DNA of 56,890 nucleotides from Candidatus Melainabacteria bacterium (GTDB taxonomy: Bacteria > Cyanobacteriota > Vampirovibrionia > Obscuribacterales > Obscuribacteraceae): positions 1 to 56,890 of the forward strand of contig PLZS01000046.1 of assembly GCA_003153555.1 (NCBI GenBank), in the 5' to 3' direction. Below, piece by piece: positions 16,967-25,528 of this stretch. Positions within the stretch are counted from its first letter, which is position 1; the number at the start of each line of letters is the position of its first letter. A program made the position numbers and the translations under genes. The notes beneath the pieces are model-generated. The model saw only the letters and a program-made list of their open reading frames with translations. It was not told the origin of the DNA and ran no database searches.

Positions 16967-18493
16967 ATGGCAATCCGCCCCGATGAAATCACTTCCATCC
17001 TAAAAGAGCAGCTCGACAAATATCGGTCGACGCTGAACGTATCGAACGTCGGAAGCGTTCTCAGTGTTGGCGACGGTATCGCTCGCATCTACGGCATGGA
17101 GAAAGCCATGGCCGGTGAACTCGTTGAGTTCGAAGACGAAGAGCGCACTGCCGGAATGGTGCTCAACCTCGAAGAAGATAACGTTGGGGTTGTAATTCTC
17201 GGTGAAGGCAGAAAAATCTACGAAGGCATGACTGTCAAAACGACAGGCAAAATCGCATCGACTCCAGTCGGCGAATGCATGCTCGGTCGAGTCGTCAGCC
17301 CAATCGGTCAACCACTTGATGGTAAAGGACCAATTGCCGCAACTGAGTTCAGTCCAATTGAAGTTAAGGCTCCTGGTATTGTTCAACGTAAGTCAGTTCA
17401 CGAACCTTTGATGACCGGCATCGCCGCTATTGACGGAATGATTCCAATCGGTCGCGGACAGCGCGAGTTAATCATCGGCGACCGTCAAACCGGAAAGACG
17501 GCCATTGCCATTGATGCCATCATCAATCAAAAGACCCAACCAAATCGACCGATCTGCATCTACGTCGCGATTGGACAGAGAGAAAGCAACATCGGACGTA
17601 TTCAAAAAATTCTCGAAGACAACGGCGCTATGGAGTACACAGTTATTGTTGATGCTCCTGCTACTTCTTCGCCAGCCATGCAGTTCTTGGCACCATATGC
17701 CGGAGCCTCCATCGGCGAATACTTTATGAACCGTGGTCAACATGCACTTTGCGTATACGATGACTTATCGAAACACGCTGCTGCATACCGCGCCATGAGT
17801 TTGCTGTTGAGAAGACCACCAGGTCGTGAAGCTTATCCTGGAGACGTTTTCTATCTCCACAGCCGCTTGTTGGAACGTGCTGCTAAGCTGAGTGACAAGC
17901 TTGGTGCCGGCTCTATGACCGCACTTCCGATTATTGAAACTCAAGCCGGTGACGTTTCCGCTTACATTCCGACAAACGTAATTTCGATTACTGACGGACA
18001 GATCTTCCTGGAAACAGACTTGTTCTACGCCGGCGTTCGACCAGCTATTAACGCAGGTATTTCGGTAAGCCGAGTTGGTGGTGCTGCCCAAACTAAAGCC
18101 ATGAAAATGGTGGCAGGTAAACTGAGACTCGACCTTGCTCAATTCCGTGAGTTGGAGGCATTCGCTCAATTCGCGTCAGACTTGGACAAGGCCACTCAAG
18201 ATCAAATTCGTCGTGGACAAAAACTTACTGAGGTACTGAAGCAGCCTCAATACCGCCCGCTTCTTCTCGCTCAGCAAGTTTCGATTCTCTACGCTGCCAA
18301 CAGAGGCGTATTAGATGATGTCGAACAGAAAGATATCCCACGCTTTAAAGAAGAGTGGTTCAAGTATCTTTCAGCGCAGGCGAAAGATGTTGAAGCTAAG
18401 CTCAACGCTGGTGACAAGCCAACTAAAGAAGAAGAGCAGGCAATTTACGACGCCTTGATGAAGTTCAAAGAAACCTTCTTCGGCGCTAAATAG
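16967..18493 (+). CDS. atpA: ATP synthase F1 subunit alpha
   Basis: 508 residues, full length. It has the opening [17 protein letters not shown], the P-loop [28 protein letters not shown], the ATP synthase alpha/beta signature region ([17 protein letters not shown]) and the DELSE-like C-terminal helices. Non-catalytic nucleotide sites. AGAGG lies upstream of the ATG. The catalytic partner beta is not encoded in the window, which agrees with a split operon as in Cyanobacteria. Confidence 0.99.
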   Translation: MAIRPDEITSILKEQLDKYRSTLNVSNVGSVLSVGDGIARIYGMEKAMAGELVEFEDEERTAGMVLNLEEDNVGVVILGEGRKIYEGMTVKTTGKIASTPVGECMLGRVVSPIGQPLDGKGPIAATEFSPIEVKAPGIVQRKSVHEPLMTGIAAIDGMIPIGRGQRELIIGDRQTGKTAIAIDAIINQKTQPNRPICIYVAIGQRESNIGRIQKILEDNGAMEYTVIVDAPATSSPAMQFLAPYAGASIGEYFMNRGQHALCVYDDLSKHAAAYRAMSLLLRRPPGREAYPGDVFYLHSRLLERAAKLSDKLGAGSMTALPIIETQAGDVSAYIPTNVISITDGQIFLETDLFYAGVRPAINAGISVSRVGGAAQTKAMKMVAGKLRLDLAQFRELEAFAQFASDLDKATQDQIRRGQKLTEVLKQPQYRPLLLAQQVSILYAANRGVLDDVEQKDIPRFKEEWFKYLSAQAKDVEAKLNAGDKPTKEEEQAIYDALMKFKETFFGAK

Positions 18494-18505
18494 GTGAGCA
18501 GTTAA

Positions 18506-19387
18506 ATGGCAAATCTTAAGGCGATTCGTAGCAGGATCAAAAGTGTTCAGGCTACGCAAAAAATAACCAGAGCGATGAGGCTTGTTGCCGCGGCGAAGGT
18601 CAGACGCGCTCAACTGCGTGTTGAGGCGGCACGACCATTCACAGGTGCTGTCGTGAAGATGTTGCAAGAAGCGCTTTCGGGTTTGGCTCCGATCGATCTG
18701 CAGGGAATGACTATTCTTCAGCATCGAGATGTGAAAACTGTCGGCATCATCGTGATCTCGTCAGACAGAGGATTGTGCGGGTCGTACAACACCGTAGTGT
18801 TCCGAGAAGTGATGCAACGTATCATGAAACTCGAATCCGAAGGCAAAAAAGTAAAACTGATTTTGATCGGATTGAAAGCGGCTGGCTTTTTCAAACATGT
18901 CAAAGTCGACAAGATAAAGACTTACTCTTTGTTGCCTGCGATTCCAACTCCTCAGGAAGGTAAGTTGATTGCCGACACGGTAGTTGAGTTTTTTACCAAT
19001 AAAGAAGTGGACTCTGTAGAAATTATAGGTACCAAGTTCATCTCCATGATGCGGTCTGAAATTATCGACACGAAGTTTATTCCAGTTGCATTGCCTGAAC
19101 AGGCGAAGCACACAATGCTGCGACCTGAAAGATTGTTCGAACCTTCGATCGACGAAGTGATGCAGAAAGAACTTCTACCGAAGTATCTGCAGAACGTAAT
19201 CTATCAGGCAATGCTTGAAGCATCAGCCGCGGAACTGGCAGCGAGAATGAAGGCGATGACGGATGCGTCCAACAACGCACGCGATCTGATCAGTTCACTC
19301 AGTCTCGTCTACAACAAAGCGCGTCAATCGAGCATCACCCAAGAATTGCTCGAAATCGTCGGCGGTGCCGAAGCTCTGCGCGGTTAG
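18506..19387 (+). CDS. atpG: ATP synthase F1 subunit gamma
   Basis: Central rotor shaft. 293 residues. It has the opening MANLKAIRSRIKSVQATQKITRAMRLVAAAKVRRAQ, the VISSDRGLCGSYN block and the C-terminal signature ELAARMKAMTDASNNARDLISSLSLVYNKARQSSITQELLEIVGGAEAL. I see no obvious insert like the cyanobacterial redox loop: the middle runs straight from TKFIS to RSEIIDTKFIPV. Last gene of the cluster; atpD and atpC do not follow. Confidence 0.98.
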   Translation: MANLKAIRSRIKSVQATQKITRAMRLVAAAKVRRAQLRVEAARPFTGAVVKMLQEALSGLAPIDLQGMTILQHRDVKTVGIIVISSDRGLCGSYNTVVFREVMQRIMKLESEGKKVKLILIGLKAAGFFKHVKVDKIKTYSLLPAIPTPQEGKLIADTVVEFFTNKEVDSVEIIGTKFISMMRSEIIDTKFIPVALPEQAKHTMLRPERLFEPSIDEVMQKELLPKYLQNVIYQAMLEASAAELAARMKAMTDASNNARDLISSLSLVYNKARQSSITQELLEIVGGAEALRG

Positions 19388-19544
19388 GTTAGGCGGATTA
19401 TCCGGGCTAAACGCAGTGCTATCCACAAGCACAGCGGCAAAAGCGTCAGCATGAATAATCCACTGAAGCCGAGCTGACACATTGGCATTTTATCCGTTTG
19501 TGCTCGATACTCTGCTTCGAGTTTAATTGCTGTATTGCAGTCTA

Positions 19545-20246
19545 TTAGCTCTTGTTGGTGATTTCCAAGTGTCCGTAGGCTAATCCGCGAGACTTGTGCT
19601 GTCCATAATTCTTGGGATCTATACTGATCGCCTTGCTGTAATCGTCGATTGCCATTTGATATCGCCCTAATTTTTCATACATACATGCGCGGCACAAATA
19701 ACAATTCATCAAGTCCTCTTCTGAAGATGAGGGCGACGAGTTCAAAATCATTTTGTCGTAGATTTTAATTGCTTTCTCGTATTGCGTTGACTTTGCGTAT
19801 ACGCCTGATTCCAAATAAGCTAATTCCAAATAGGCGGCATGAGTCGCTTTGCCTTTTGGATCAAGCTCAATGGCTCGGACTAAATCAGCCGCTCTTTCCC
19901 TCTCGCTCCGACCGTTGTTCACCTGACCCCGATAGACATAAGCCCGCGCATATTTGGGATCAAGTTCAATCCCCTTGCTGAAGTCGTCGATGTCCTTGGG
20001 TTGGGCCGCGAAAGCAAAATCACAGGAATCCAATGCGCGACCGACATAGAACCTGGCGCAGAGGCGTTCAAAGGTTGGATGGTCTGCGGCTAGTTCAACC
20101 AAGTCTTCAGTCATTCGGTTGAGTTTCATCGGGACCTGATCCAGGCACAAAATTTCCCACTGGAGTTCTTCAATATGGTGCCAATTCCCAGGGAACATAC
20201 CCAGGACGAATACGGAAACTAATGTAAGCATGATGTATCTGCGCAT
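19545..20246 (-). CDS. Secreted TPR protein
   Basis: 233 residues with a signal peptide (YIMLTLVSVFVLGMFPGNW). TPR-like repeats include AIELDPKYARAYVYRGQVNNG, AYLELAYLESGVYAKSTQYEKAIKIYDKM and CRACMYEKLGRYQMAIDDYSKAISIDPKNYGQHKSRGLAYGHL. The 'A...S.A.....P' pattern is clear in the last two. Stands alone between the atp cluster (tail to tail) and the toxin-antitoxin pair (head to head). Exported scaffold of unknown partner. Confidence 0.75.
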   Translation of the reverse strand: MRRYIMLTLVSVFVLGMFPGNWHHIEELQWEILCLDQVPMKLNRMTEDLVELAADHPTFERLCARFYVGRALDSCDFAFAAQPKDIDDFSKGIELDPKYARAYVYRGQVNNGRSERERAADLVRAIELDPKGKATHAAYLELAYLESGVYAKSTQYEKAIKIYDKMILNSSPSSSEEDLMNCYLCRACMYEKLGRYQMAIDDYSKAISIDPKNYGQHKSRGLAYGHLEITNKS

Positions 20247-20353
20247 ACGGCTACATTAGGACAAACCTTCTGTTTATTGAAGAGTGTTTGTACGCAGTAA
20301 GTGGGAGACTTTGATGGCGGTGTCACGTTGGCTAGGTGTCGTAGAATATAGGC

Positions 20354-20584
20354 ATGGGACATCCGCAAGAAAAACCGACAGTTGAACAAATAATGAAGTT
20401 GGTGGATCAGCTAACGCCGGACGAGCGTGAACAGATATTGGATCAACTGAAGACGGACGATTTACGCCGAGCGATCCAGGTCGGGATCGAGCAAGCAGAC
20501 CGAGATGAGCTGATAGACGGCGAGCTTGTGCTTGAAGAACTGAGACAGCGTGCAGACGACAGGTTAAGAAAGAGCCAGGCGTGA
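20354..20584 (+). CDS. Antitoxin of a ParD/RelB-like type II pair
   Basis: 76 residues, acidic. An N-terminal helix pair (TVEQIMKLVDQLTPDEREQILDQL) is followed by RRAIQVGIEQADRDELIDGELVLEELRQRADDRL. The second half matches the 'aI..Gi.qa..Ge.v....v...l.....' toxin-wrapping tail of ParD-type antitoxins. The stop overlaps the toxin GTG by 4 nt (GTGA), so the two are translated together. The N-terminal part lacks an evident ribbon-helix-helix, so DNA binding is uncertain. A toxin-blocking role is inferred from size, order and overlap. Confidence 0.75.
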   Translation: MGHPQEKPTVEQIMKLVDQLTPDEREQILDQLKTDDLRRAIQVGIEQADRDELIDGELVLEELRQRADDRLRKSQA

Positions 20585-20874
20585 AGCTAGCGGTAACGGC
20601 GCAGGCGCGGCAAGACCTGCTAGAGATCGAAGAATACATTGGCAAAGACAATGCGAAAGAAGCTGCAGTGTTTGTACAGCGGCTAACAGAGAGGTTTGCC
20701 GAGTTGATGGAGTCGCCCGGTATTGGACGCAAGCGGGACTATTTGGCAGAGGGAATGAGAAGTTCGCGGGTAGGCGATTACCTGATTTTCTACCGAGTGC
20801 AGGGCGAAAAGTTGGTTGTCATACACGTTTTGCATGGTGCTAGGGATCTGCCGAAGATGTTCGAGCAGGAGTAA
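20581..20874 (+). CDS. ParE/RelE-superfamily toxin
   Basis: 97 residues. The family pattern is plain: LAVTAQARQDLLEIEEYIGKDN at the start, then FAELMESPGIGRKRDYLAEGMRSSRVGDYLIFYRVQGEKLVVIHVLHGARDLPKMF. The 'P.iGr....l..g.r....g.Y.ifYr......vi..vlh..rd' run is the ParE subtype, whose studied members poison DNA gyrase; RelE-type ribosome-dependent cleavage is less likely from the sequence. Starts with GTG inside the antitoxin stop. Appears intact. Confidence 0.88.
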   Translation: MKLAVTAQARQDLLEIEEYIGKDNAKEAAVFVQRLTERFAELMESPGIGRKRDYLAEGMRSSRVGDYLIFYRVQGEKLVVIHVLHGARDLPKMFEQE

Positions 20875-21043
20875 TGCGTCCCAAAATGGTGCGGGCGATT
20901 CAGCAGTTGAACTGTCCGTTCGATATTGCCTGGACATGCCACAGTGTCTGATAGCAAAACATTTAATCAACAGTCCACAGGGAACAGGGGCTGGTAGCCT
21001 GGGACTTACACAGGTATCATTTTAGTGATCACATACTAGTAGC

Positions 21044-21049
21044 TATAAT
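21044..21049 (+). promoter_or_regulatory. -10 box placed for a leaderless transcript
   Basis: A perfect TATAAT ends exactly 7 nt before the ATG at 21056, so transcription would begin at or next to the start codon. The -35 region (TTTAGT, 17 nt spacing) is weak. If translation starts at the next ATG (21116) the leader would instead be 60 nt. Confidence 0.4.
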
Positions 21050-21055
21050 GTCGTT

Positions 21056-22651
21056 ATGTTGCAGAGCGGCTTGAACATCAAATCCCTAAAACAAAATGTG
21101 CGGACCGTTGAGTCAATGGACGAGGCGGAAGTCGCGGCATGCATCGCCGCGGTATTCGCTTTTATGGAGTCTGAAGCTCAAGCTCAAGCGGTTGAACTCC
21201 AATCTGAAGACTGCGGTAGTGGCAACTGGCAGAAAATAGCAAGGCTGGAAGCGGCAGGAATCAAGAAAAAACGCTCAGTCGAAGGAAATCTCTGGCGTTT
21301 CAGCGGATTGGCAGTCATGGTCGCGTTTTGCCTATCTCTAGCAGCTCCTTCGTTTGCTGACCCCTATTCTTCCGAACCTGAACAGATTGCCATCAACAAG
21401 TCATCCACTCCTCGCTTTGTGCCTGTGCAAACTGCCTCGAAGCACACCTACATCAAAGTCGGTTTGCTAGTTCGAACCAATCGAGTTGACATCGAAGCGC
21501 TCGATGGTGCGGAAGTCCGAGATGCCAGAAACGGCGAAGTAGTCGCTTCCTTGCCGGCTCAGACTCAATGGACTTTAAACATTGGTAGCTCAAAAAGTTT
21601 GTCTTTTACGGGAAAAAATAACGTAGACGGCGCTCATATACCAGATGGTCAGCCGATCTCGACCATTAGCAAAGTTGCATACTTCCCATCTGCACCAAGG
21701 CCTGAACTGAACAAGTTTCAACTGCCGGAGCAACTAAAGACAGATGCTGCCGAGGGTGTAAGCGGTTACATTGTTGTTCCAGAGAATGACAACAAAGGAA
21801 ATCAGGTTGTCGCCGTAAATGGAAAACTATACAGAGGAGCGGTCTGGCTCAAACCTTGTAGTCAGGATGGTGCGACCGAAACGAGCGGAATCACCGCTAT
21901 TAATATCGTCGACTTAGAAGACTATTTACTATCTGTTTTACCTAGCGAAATGCCAGCCAATTGGCCGCTTGAAGCGCTCAAGGCTCAGGCTGTAGCAGCG
22001 CGATCGTATGCCGTAGCCAATATTGGCAAACATTCCAAAGACGGTTATGACTTGCGCGCCACTGTCGATGATCAGGTCTATTTGGGTATCGCCAACGAAC
22101 ATCCAAAGTCGAATCGCGCCGTTGCCGAAACCGAAGGCATCATTTTGAAGCACCAGGGCAAGCCTGTCTCAGCCTTCTTTCATAGCACCAGCGGTGGTAG
22201 TACAGAAGTGGCGGAGAATGTTTGGGGAAGTTCAGTTCCCTATCTGCGCATGGTCCCCGATTATGACGATTTGTCACCGCATTTTGCCTGGAATCGCAAA
22301 TTCAAAGTCGAAGATCTTGAACGCGCTTTTGGACCAGAACTCGGTCACCTGACCTCGTTTATGGTGATTTCGCGCACCCCGTCCAATCGGGTCAGAGACG
22401 CACTTGCAGTTGGCACAGTCGGGTCCCGTTATGTCTCAGGAGACAGTCTGCGAAAGCTTTTCAAGCTTCCAAGCACCAATTTTAATGTCGTTTGCAAAGA
22501 GAACACCTATGAGTTCGCCGGACGGGGATCGGGACACGGTCTTGGGCTGTCTCAGTGGGGAGCTCGAGCATTGGCTGAACATGGATATAATGCAGCCCAG
22601 ATACTGACGTATTACTATAAAGACGTATCCGTTGATTATTTAGCCGATTAA
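21056..22651 (+). CDS. SpoIID/LytB-domain cell-wall protein
   Basis: 531 residues. SpoIID-family enzymes are lytic transglycosylases that trim denuded glycan strands. Residues about 83-100 form one hydrophobic helix (LAVMVAFCLSLAAPSFA), so about 80 N-terminal residues, with an Ala/Glu-rich helix (EAEVAACIAAVFAFMESEAQAQA), stay inside the cell. This is unusual for the family. The SpoIID core spans about 280-530: SVLPSEMPANWPLEALKAQAVAARSYA with the expected catalytic Glu298, FFHSTSGGSTEVAENVWG, and the closing GRGSGHGLGLSQWGARALAEHGY. ATG 21056 lacks a ribosome site; ATG 21116 is a possible alternative. The rseP-like gene follows after 22 nt. Confidence 0.88.
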   Translation: MLQSGLNIKSLKQNVRTVESMDEAEVAACIAAVFAFMESEAQAQAVELQSEDCGSGNWQKIARLEAAGIKKKRSVEGNLWRFSGLAVMVAFCLSLAAPSFADPYSSEPEQIAINKSSTPRFVPVQTASKHTYIKVGLLVRTNRVDIEALDGAEVRDARNGEVVASLPAQTQWTLNIGSSKSLSFTGKNNVDGAHIPDGQPISTISKVAYFPSAPRPELNKFQLPEQLKTDAAEGVSGYIVVPENDNKGNQVVAVNGKLYRGAVWLKPCSQDGATETSGITAINIVDLEDYLLSVLPSEMPANWPLEALKAQAVAARSYAVANIGKHSKDGYDLRATVDDQVYLGIANEHPKSNRAVAETEGIILKHQGKPVSAFFHSTSGGSTEVAENVWGSSVPYLRMVPDYDDLSPHFAWNRKFKVEDLERAFGPELGHLTSFMVISRTPSNRVRDALAVGTVGSRYVSGDSLRKLFKLPSTNFNVVCKENTYEFAGRGSGHGLGLSQWGARALAEHGYNAAQILTYYYKDVSVDYLAD

Positions 22652-22673
22652 GCCGGCATTTGAGGTACTTCTT

Positions 22674-24044
22674 TTGGTCCAGGTTTTCGCAATATTTGTA
22701 ATGCTCGCGATTCTTAGCGTGCTGATTATCGTGCACGAATGCGGGCACTTTTCAGTAGCTAGGTTTTTTGGATTTCAGACACCGGTGTTCGGCTTTGGAT
22801 TGCCATTCGGACCGCATTGGGTGGTCGGTAAGAAGTGGGGCACCGAGTTCCGCGTCCACGCCTGTTTGCTGGGAGGCTACGTCGCTATACCTGAGCTTGG
22901 CGACGAGACTGCGGCTACTCAAGATGCCTTTGGTGTGGAGCTCAAACCGTTTAAGAAATTCCCGATTTGGCAAAGAGCTCTCGTTGCATTTGCCGGAGTT
23001 GGCTTCAACATCCTCTTTGCCTATCTCGTCATGTTGGTGATGTTCTTGACTTTAGGCACTCAGTCCCAGCCAACAGTTGTGTCGGACCTGGTGCCTGAGA
23101 ATCCGATTGCTATGCAAGCCGGGATCAAAAAGGACGACATCGTTGTTTCGATTAACGATAAACCGGTAAACACAACTGACGAGACTGTCTCTTTGCTAAG
23201 TGTGCACAAACACGAATTGGTTCACGTGCAGATCTTGCGTGATGCAAAACCAATGACGATTGATATGACCACCAATGATGCCGGCAAAGTCGGCATGAAG
23301 TTGGAAGGCAAAGGTCCAGTCACTTACAAAAAGATTGATGGAAACTTTTTTGAGATTGCCAGGCAAGCTGCAGTTCGCTTATGGAACTTGACTGCCAGCA
23401 TGCTGAGCGCCCTTGGTCAGATGGTTGAAGGATTGGGAGGCGGTGGTGGCAAAGCATCTCCAGGCCATCCGAAGATCGGTTTCGGAGATTTGCACGGTGT
23501 GCTAGCCGTAGTGAAGATTGGCGCGGACATTGCCCAACAAGATTGGAGCCAACTTTTTCTGTTCACAATTTTGATCAGTATGGATTTGGCGATCATCAAT
23601 CTGGTGCCATGGCCAGCTCTTGACGGTGGTCATCTTGCCTTTATGACATTTGAGGCTGTGCGTGGTCGCCCAATGGGAGAGCGAGCGCAAGGTGAGATCG
23701 TGAAGTGGGGCTTCGTCAGCTTAATCGTCTTGATGGTTGTGATCATGGTCAATGATGTGCGAGCCCTAGTCACCGGTCAACTGGACTACAAGAAAGACAA
23801 ACAGCAAGAAGATAAAGCAGCCCCATCAAAACCTACGGATAAAACCAAACCCGCAGCCAATGATGCGGAGAAATCTTCGATCGATTCGAATAAGTCAGAT
23901 GCAACTGGTAGCTCGGGCAAAACTCCGACGGATGCGACGAAGCTGGATCCAACTGGTAGCCCGGAGAAGGCTCCGACGGATACGAATAAGTCAGATGCAA
24001 CTGGTAGCTCGGACAAAACTCCAGCGACTCCCCCAGTACGCTAA
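22674..24044 (+). CDS. rseP: RseP/MmpA-type site-2 intramembrane protease (M50)
   Basis: 456 residues. The zinc motif HECGH is at residues 21-25 in the first membrane helix, and the second metal-binding block is NLVPWPALDGGH in a later helix. One PDZ domain lies between (NPIAMQAGIKKDDIVVSINDKPV); E. coli RseP has two. Such proteases cut membrane anti-sigma factors or signal-peptide remnants. The start is TTG at 22674 with GAGG about 8 nt upstream; the next ATG would cut off half of the first helix. The last 75 residues are a hydrophilic tail with a three-fold 16-residue repeat. Downstream of spoIID on the same strand. Confidence 0.92.
   Translation: MVQVFAIFVMLAILSVLIIVHECGHFSVARFFGFQTPVFGFGLPFGPHWVVGKKWGTEFRVHACLLGGYVAIPELGDETAATQDAFGVELKPFKKFPIWQRALVAFAGVGFNILFAYLVMLVMFLTLGTQSQPTVVSDLVPENPIAMQAGIKKDDIVVSINDKPVNTTDETVSLLSVHKHELVHVQILRDAKPMTIDMTTNDAGKVGMKLEGKGPVTYKKIDGNFFEIARQAAVRLWNLTASMLSALGQMVEGLGGGGGKASPGHPKIGFGDLHGVLAVVKIGADIAQQDWSQLFLFTILISMDLAIINLVPWPALDGGHLAFMTFEAVRGRPMGERAQGEIVKWGFVSLIVLMVVIMVNDVRALVTGQLDYKKDKQQEDKAAPSKPTDKTKPAANDAEKSSIDSNKSDATGSSGKTPTDATKLDPTGSPEKAPTDTNKSDATGSSDKTPATPPVR
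23892..24029 (+). repeat. Three tandem 48-nt coding repeats
   Basis: Units begin at 23892, 23940 and 23988 and encode KSDATGSSGKTPTDAT, KLDPTGSPEKAPTDTN and KSDATGSSDKTPAT. The nucleotide repeats are close to identical in the first and third units. They form the cytoplasmic or periplasmic tail of the M50 protease. Confidence 0.85.
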
Positions 24045-24070
24045 CGCACGTCTCGATAGGAGTTACGCGA

Positions 24071-24325
24071 ATGCCGTTATATGAATACAGATGTCAGGAA
24101 TGTCGAGAAGTTTTCGGTGAAGAACGTTCAATGAACGAAACTTCTCAACCTAATTGTTCAGCCTGCGGATCGTCCTCAGTGAATCGGATTTGGAACGCTT
24201 ACATCCGCGCCGGTGGAGTCACACCAGATGTCGGTCAGGGATCCACTAAATCTTCTAGCACCAGTAGTGGTGGCGGCGGTGGCTGTGGATCATGCAGCAG
24301 TCACTCTTGCGGCACCTGCCATTAA
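24071..24325 (+). CDS. FmdB-family zinc-ribbon protein
   Basis: 84 residues opening with MPLYEYRCQECREVF, the exact FmdB/CxxC_CXXC_SSSS start. Cys8, Cys11, Cys29 and Cys32 form one zinc knuckle pair. The tail is Ser/Gly-rich and ends with a Cys/His cluster (GCGSCSSHSCGTCH) that could bind another metal. The family is thought to be regulatory, with no fixed function. AGGAG lies 8 nt before the ATG. It is 26 nt after the protease gene, in a likely three-gene operon. Confidence 0.9.
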   Translation: MPLYEYRCQECREVFGEERSMNETSQPNCSACGSSSVNRIWNAYIRAGGVTPDVGQGSTKSSSTSSGGGGGCGSCSSHSCGTCH

Positions 24326-24349
24326 GCGTAGACGCGCTAGCCTTAGGAG

Positions 24350-24661
24350 CTAGTCCGCAAGGGTCCGGAATTTAGTCCAGCATGGATCAATGTCACCTTT
24401 TCCCAAAATGTGCGCTCTGCCAAAAGAGCATCTATGGTCGCTTCTGGAAAGAACTTTAGATAGGGATGTGCCACCTTTAAAGACCATTGGTCTGCGATCC
24501 GGAATTGAAAAAAGGGCGTTCAGGATGAAGCATACCCAAACGTCCTTTTCTGCCACCGCAGGTAGAATTCCTAGCTGCGGAGCGGCAGCGTTTATGACTT
24601 CTCGTTGAACCACTGGAGGCAGTTTAAGGAACTCGTCGGCCAAGGCGAACCTCGTATTCAT
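24350..24661 (-). pseudogene. AbiEii-type nucleotidyltransferase toxin, internally deleted
   Basis: The first 65 or so residues match the AbiEii toxin start: LGILPAVAEKDVWVCFILNALFSIPDRRPMVFKGGTSLSKV. Directly after SLSKV the frame runs into unrelated sequence and stops at 24350. In the next frame of the same strand (about 24380-24430) one reads IDALLAERTFWEKVTLIHA, which is the C-terminal AbiEii block. So roughly 150-200 codons, including the downstream catalytic Asp residues, appear to have been deleted and the frame shifted. The start lies 38 nt inside the preceding antitoxin remnant, as in intact AbiE pairs. Not functional as a nucleotidyltransferase. Confidence 0.8.
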
Positions 24662-25022
24662 AGAACTTGTCTATGGCCCAGCCTGGTAGTGCTGTTGTTG
24701 CCTGCCTGAGCGTTTGGAAATCTTCCTTTGTCAGTGCCTGCTCCAGCGCTGCAATCACCTGTGGTGTCACTTGTTCCTTGCCGAGATAGCGCAGTGCTGC
24801 AATTGCAGTGCCAACTGGTGTCCCCGCATGTTGCATCTTGCGAGGAGCAACGTGACGAAAACGAATGGTGCTTTTGCCGACCTTGACCTCGCCAGTGCGA
24901 CCGGTAGTGGCATAGACTGAATAGGCTGCTAAGTTGGTCTGTAAGAGAGCTTTGCCAGCTTCACAAATTTCCCACACTGTCGGTCTAATGTGGCAATCGA
25001 CAGCGATGGGAGTTACATTCAC
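24624..25022 (-). pseudogene. AbiEi/DUF6088-type antitoxin, 5'-truncated
   Basis: The 132 codons match the middle and end of the DUF6088/AbiEi antitoxin family: LLQTNLAAYSVYATTGRTGEVKVGKSTIRFRHVAPRKM, GTAIAALRYLGKEQVTPQVIAAL and TLRQATTALPGWAIDKF. The N-terminal winged-helix part that binds the operator is missing, and the block before LLQTNLAAY is shorter than expected. The 5' end abuts the start of the rightward glycine-zipper gene at 25023, so that gene's arrival or its promoter may have removed it. Together with the broken toxin this is a dead phage-defence/toxin-antitoxin locus. Confidence 0.75.
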
Positions 25023-25499
25023 GTGTATCAGAACAGAATCACATTCGGCACGCTCGCTCTGGCTACGTTAGGGCTATGCACTGTGTCAGCGTGCTCCAGC
25101 GTGCACGCAGCTGCAATTTATCCAGGACGAGTTCAGGCGCAGACTTATCACGGACGCCCGGTCACATTGCATCAGTATTTTGCGGACCATCCGAAAGTAA
25201 GAGCAGCAACGATCGGCGCTGGTGTTGGCACCGCCGCCGGTGCCGTTACGGGTTTAGTAACAGGACGCGGTGTTGTGCGAGGGGCGCTCGTGGGCGCGGG
25301 AGCGGGAGCCGGAGTGGGTCTGGTTCGTTCGTCTCATCTCATGCATAGGCATCCTATTCTTAAAGACGTTGCGACAGGTTCTTTGGTTGGTTGGGGTCTC
25401 GGTTACGCCGGGGGCAGAAACCACGGAAGCGCAGCTAGAGGCACTCTCGTTGGTGCAGCAGCCGGCATAGCGACGGGTTTGTTCGTGCACGGGCTCTAG
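25023..25499 (+). CDS. Glycine-zipper lipoprotein-like protein
   Basis: 158 residues from GTG 25023, which has GGGAG about 9 nt upstream; an ATG at 24990 is in frame but would overlap the antitoxin remnant. The signal sequence TFGTLALATLGLCTVSAC has a lipobox-like VSAC, suggesting a lipoprotein or a cleaved signal peptide. Two glycine-zipper regions follow: IGAGVGTAAGAVTGLVTG with LVGAGAGAGVGLV, and GSLVGWGLGYAGG with LVGAAAGIATGLF. Such motifs form membrane-embedded oligomers, as in outer-membrane SmpA/Rcp-like proteins. Function unknown. Paired with the Gly/Tyr-repeat gene 29 nt downstream. Confidence 0.65.
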   Translation: MYQNRITFGTLALATLGLCTVSACSSVHAAAIYPGRVQAQTYHGRPVTLHQYFADHPKVRAATIGAGVGTAAGAVTGLVTGRGVVRGALVGAGAGAGVGLVRSSHLMHRHPILKDVATGSLVGWGLGYAGGRNHGSAARGTLVGAAAGIATGLFVHGL

Positions 25500-25528
25500 A
25501 ATTCTATGAAAAACTTGGAGATATGACG

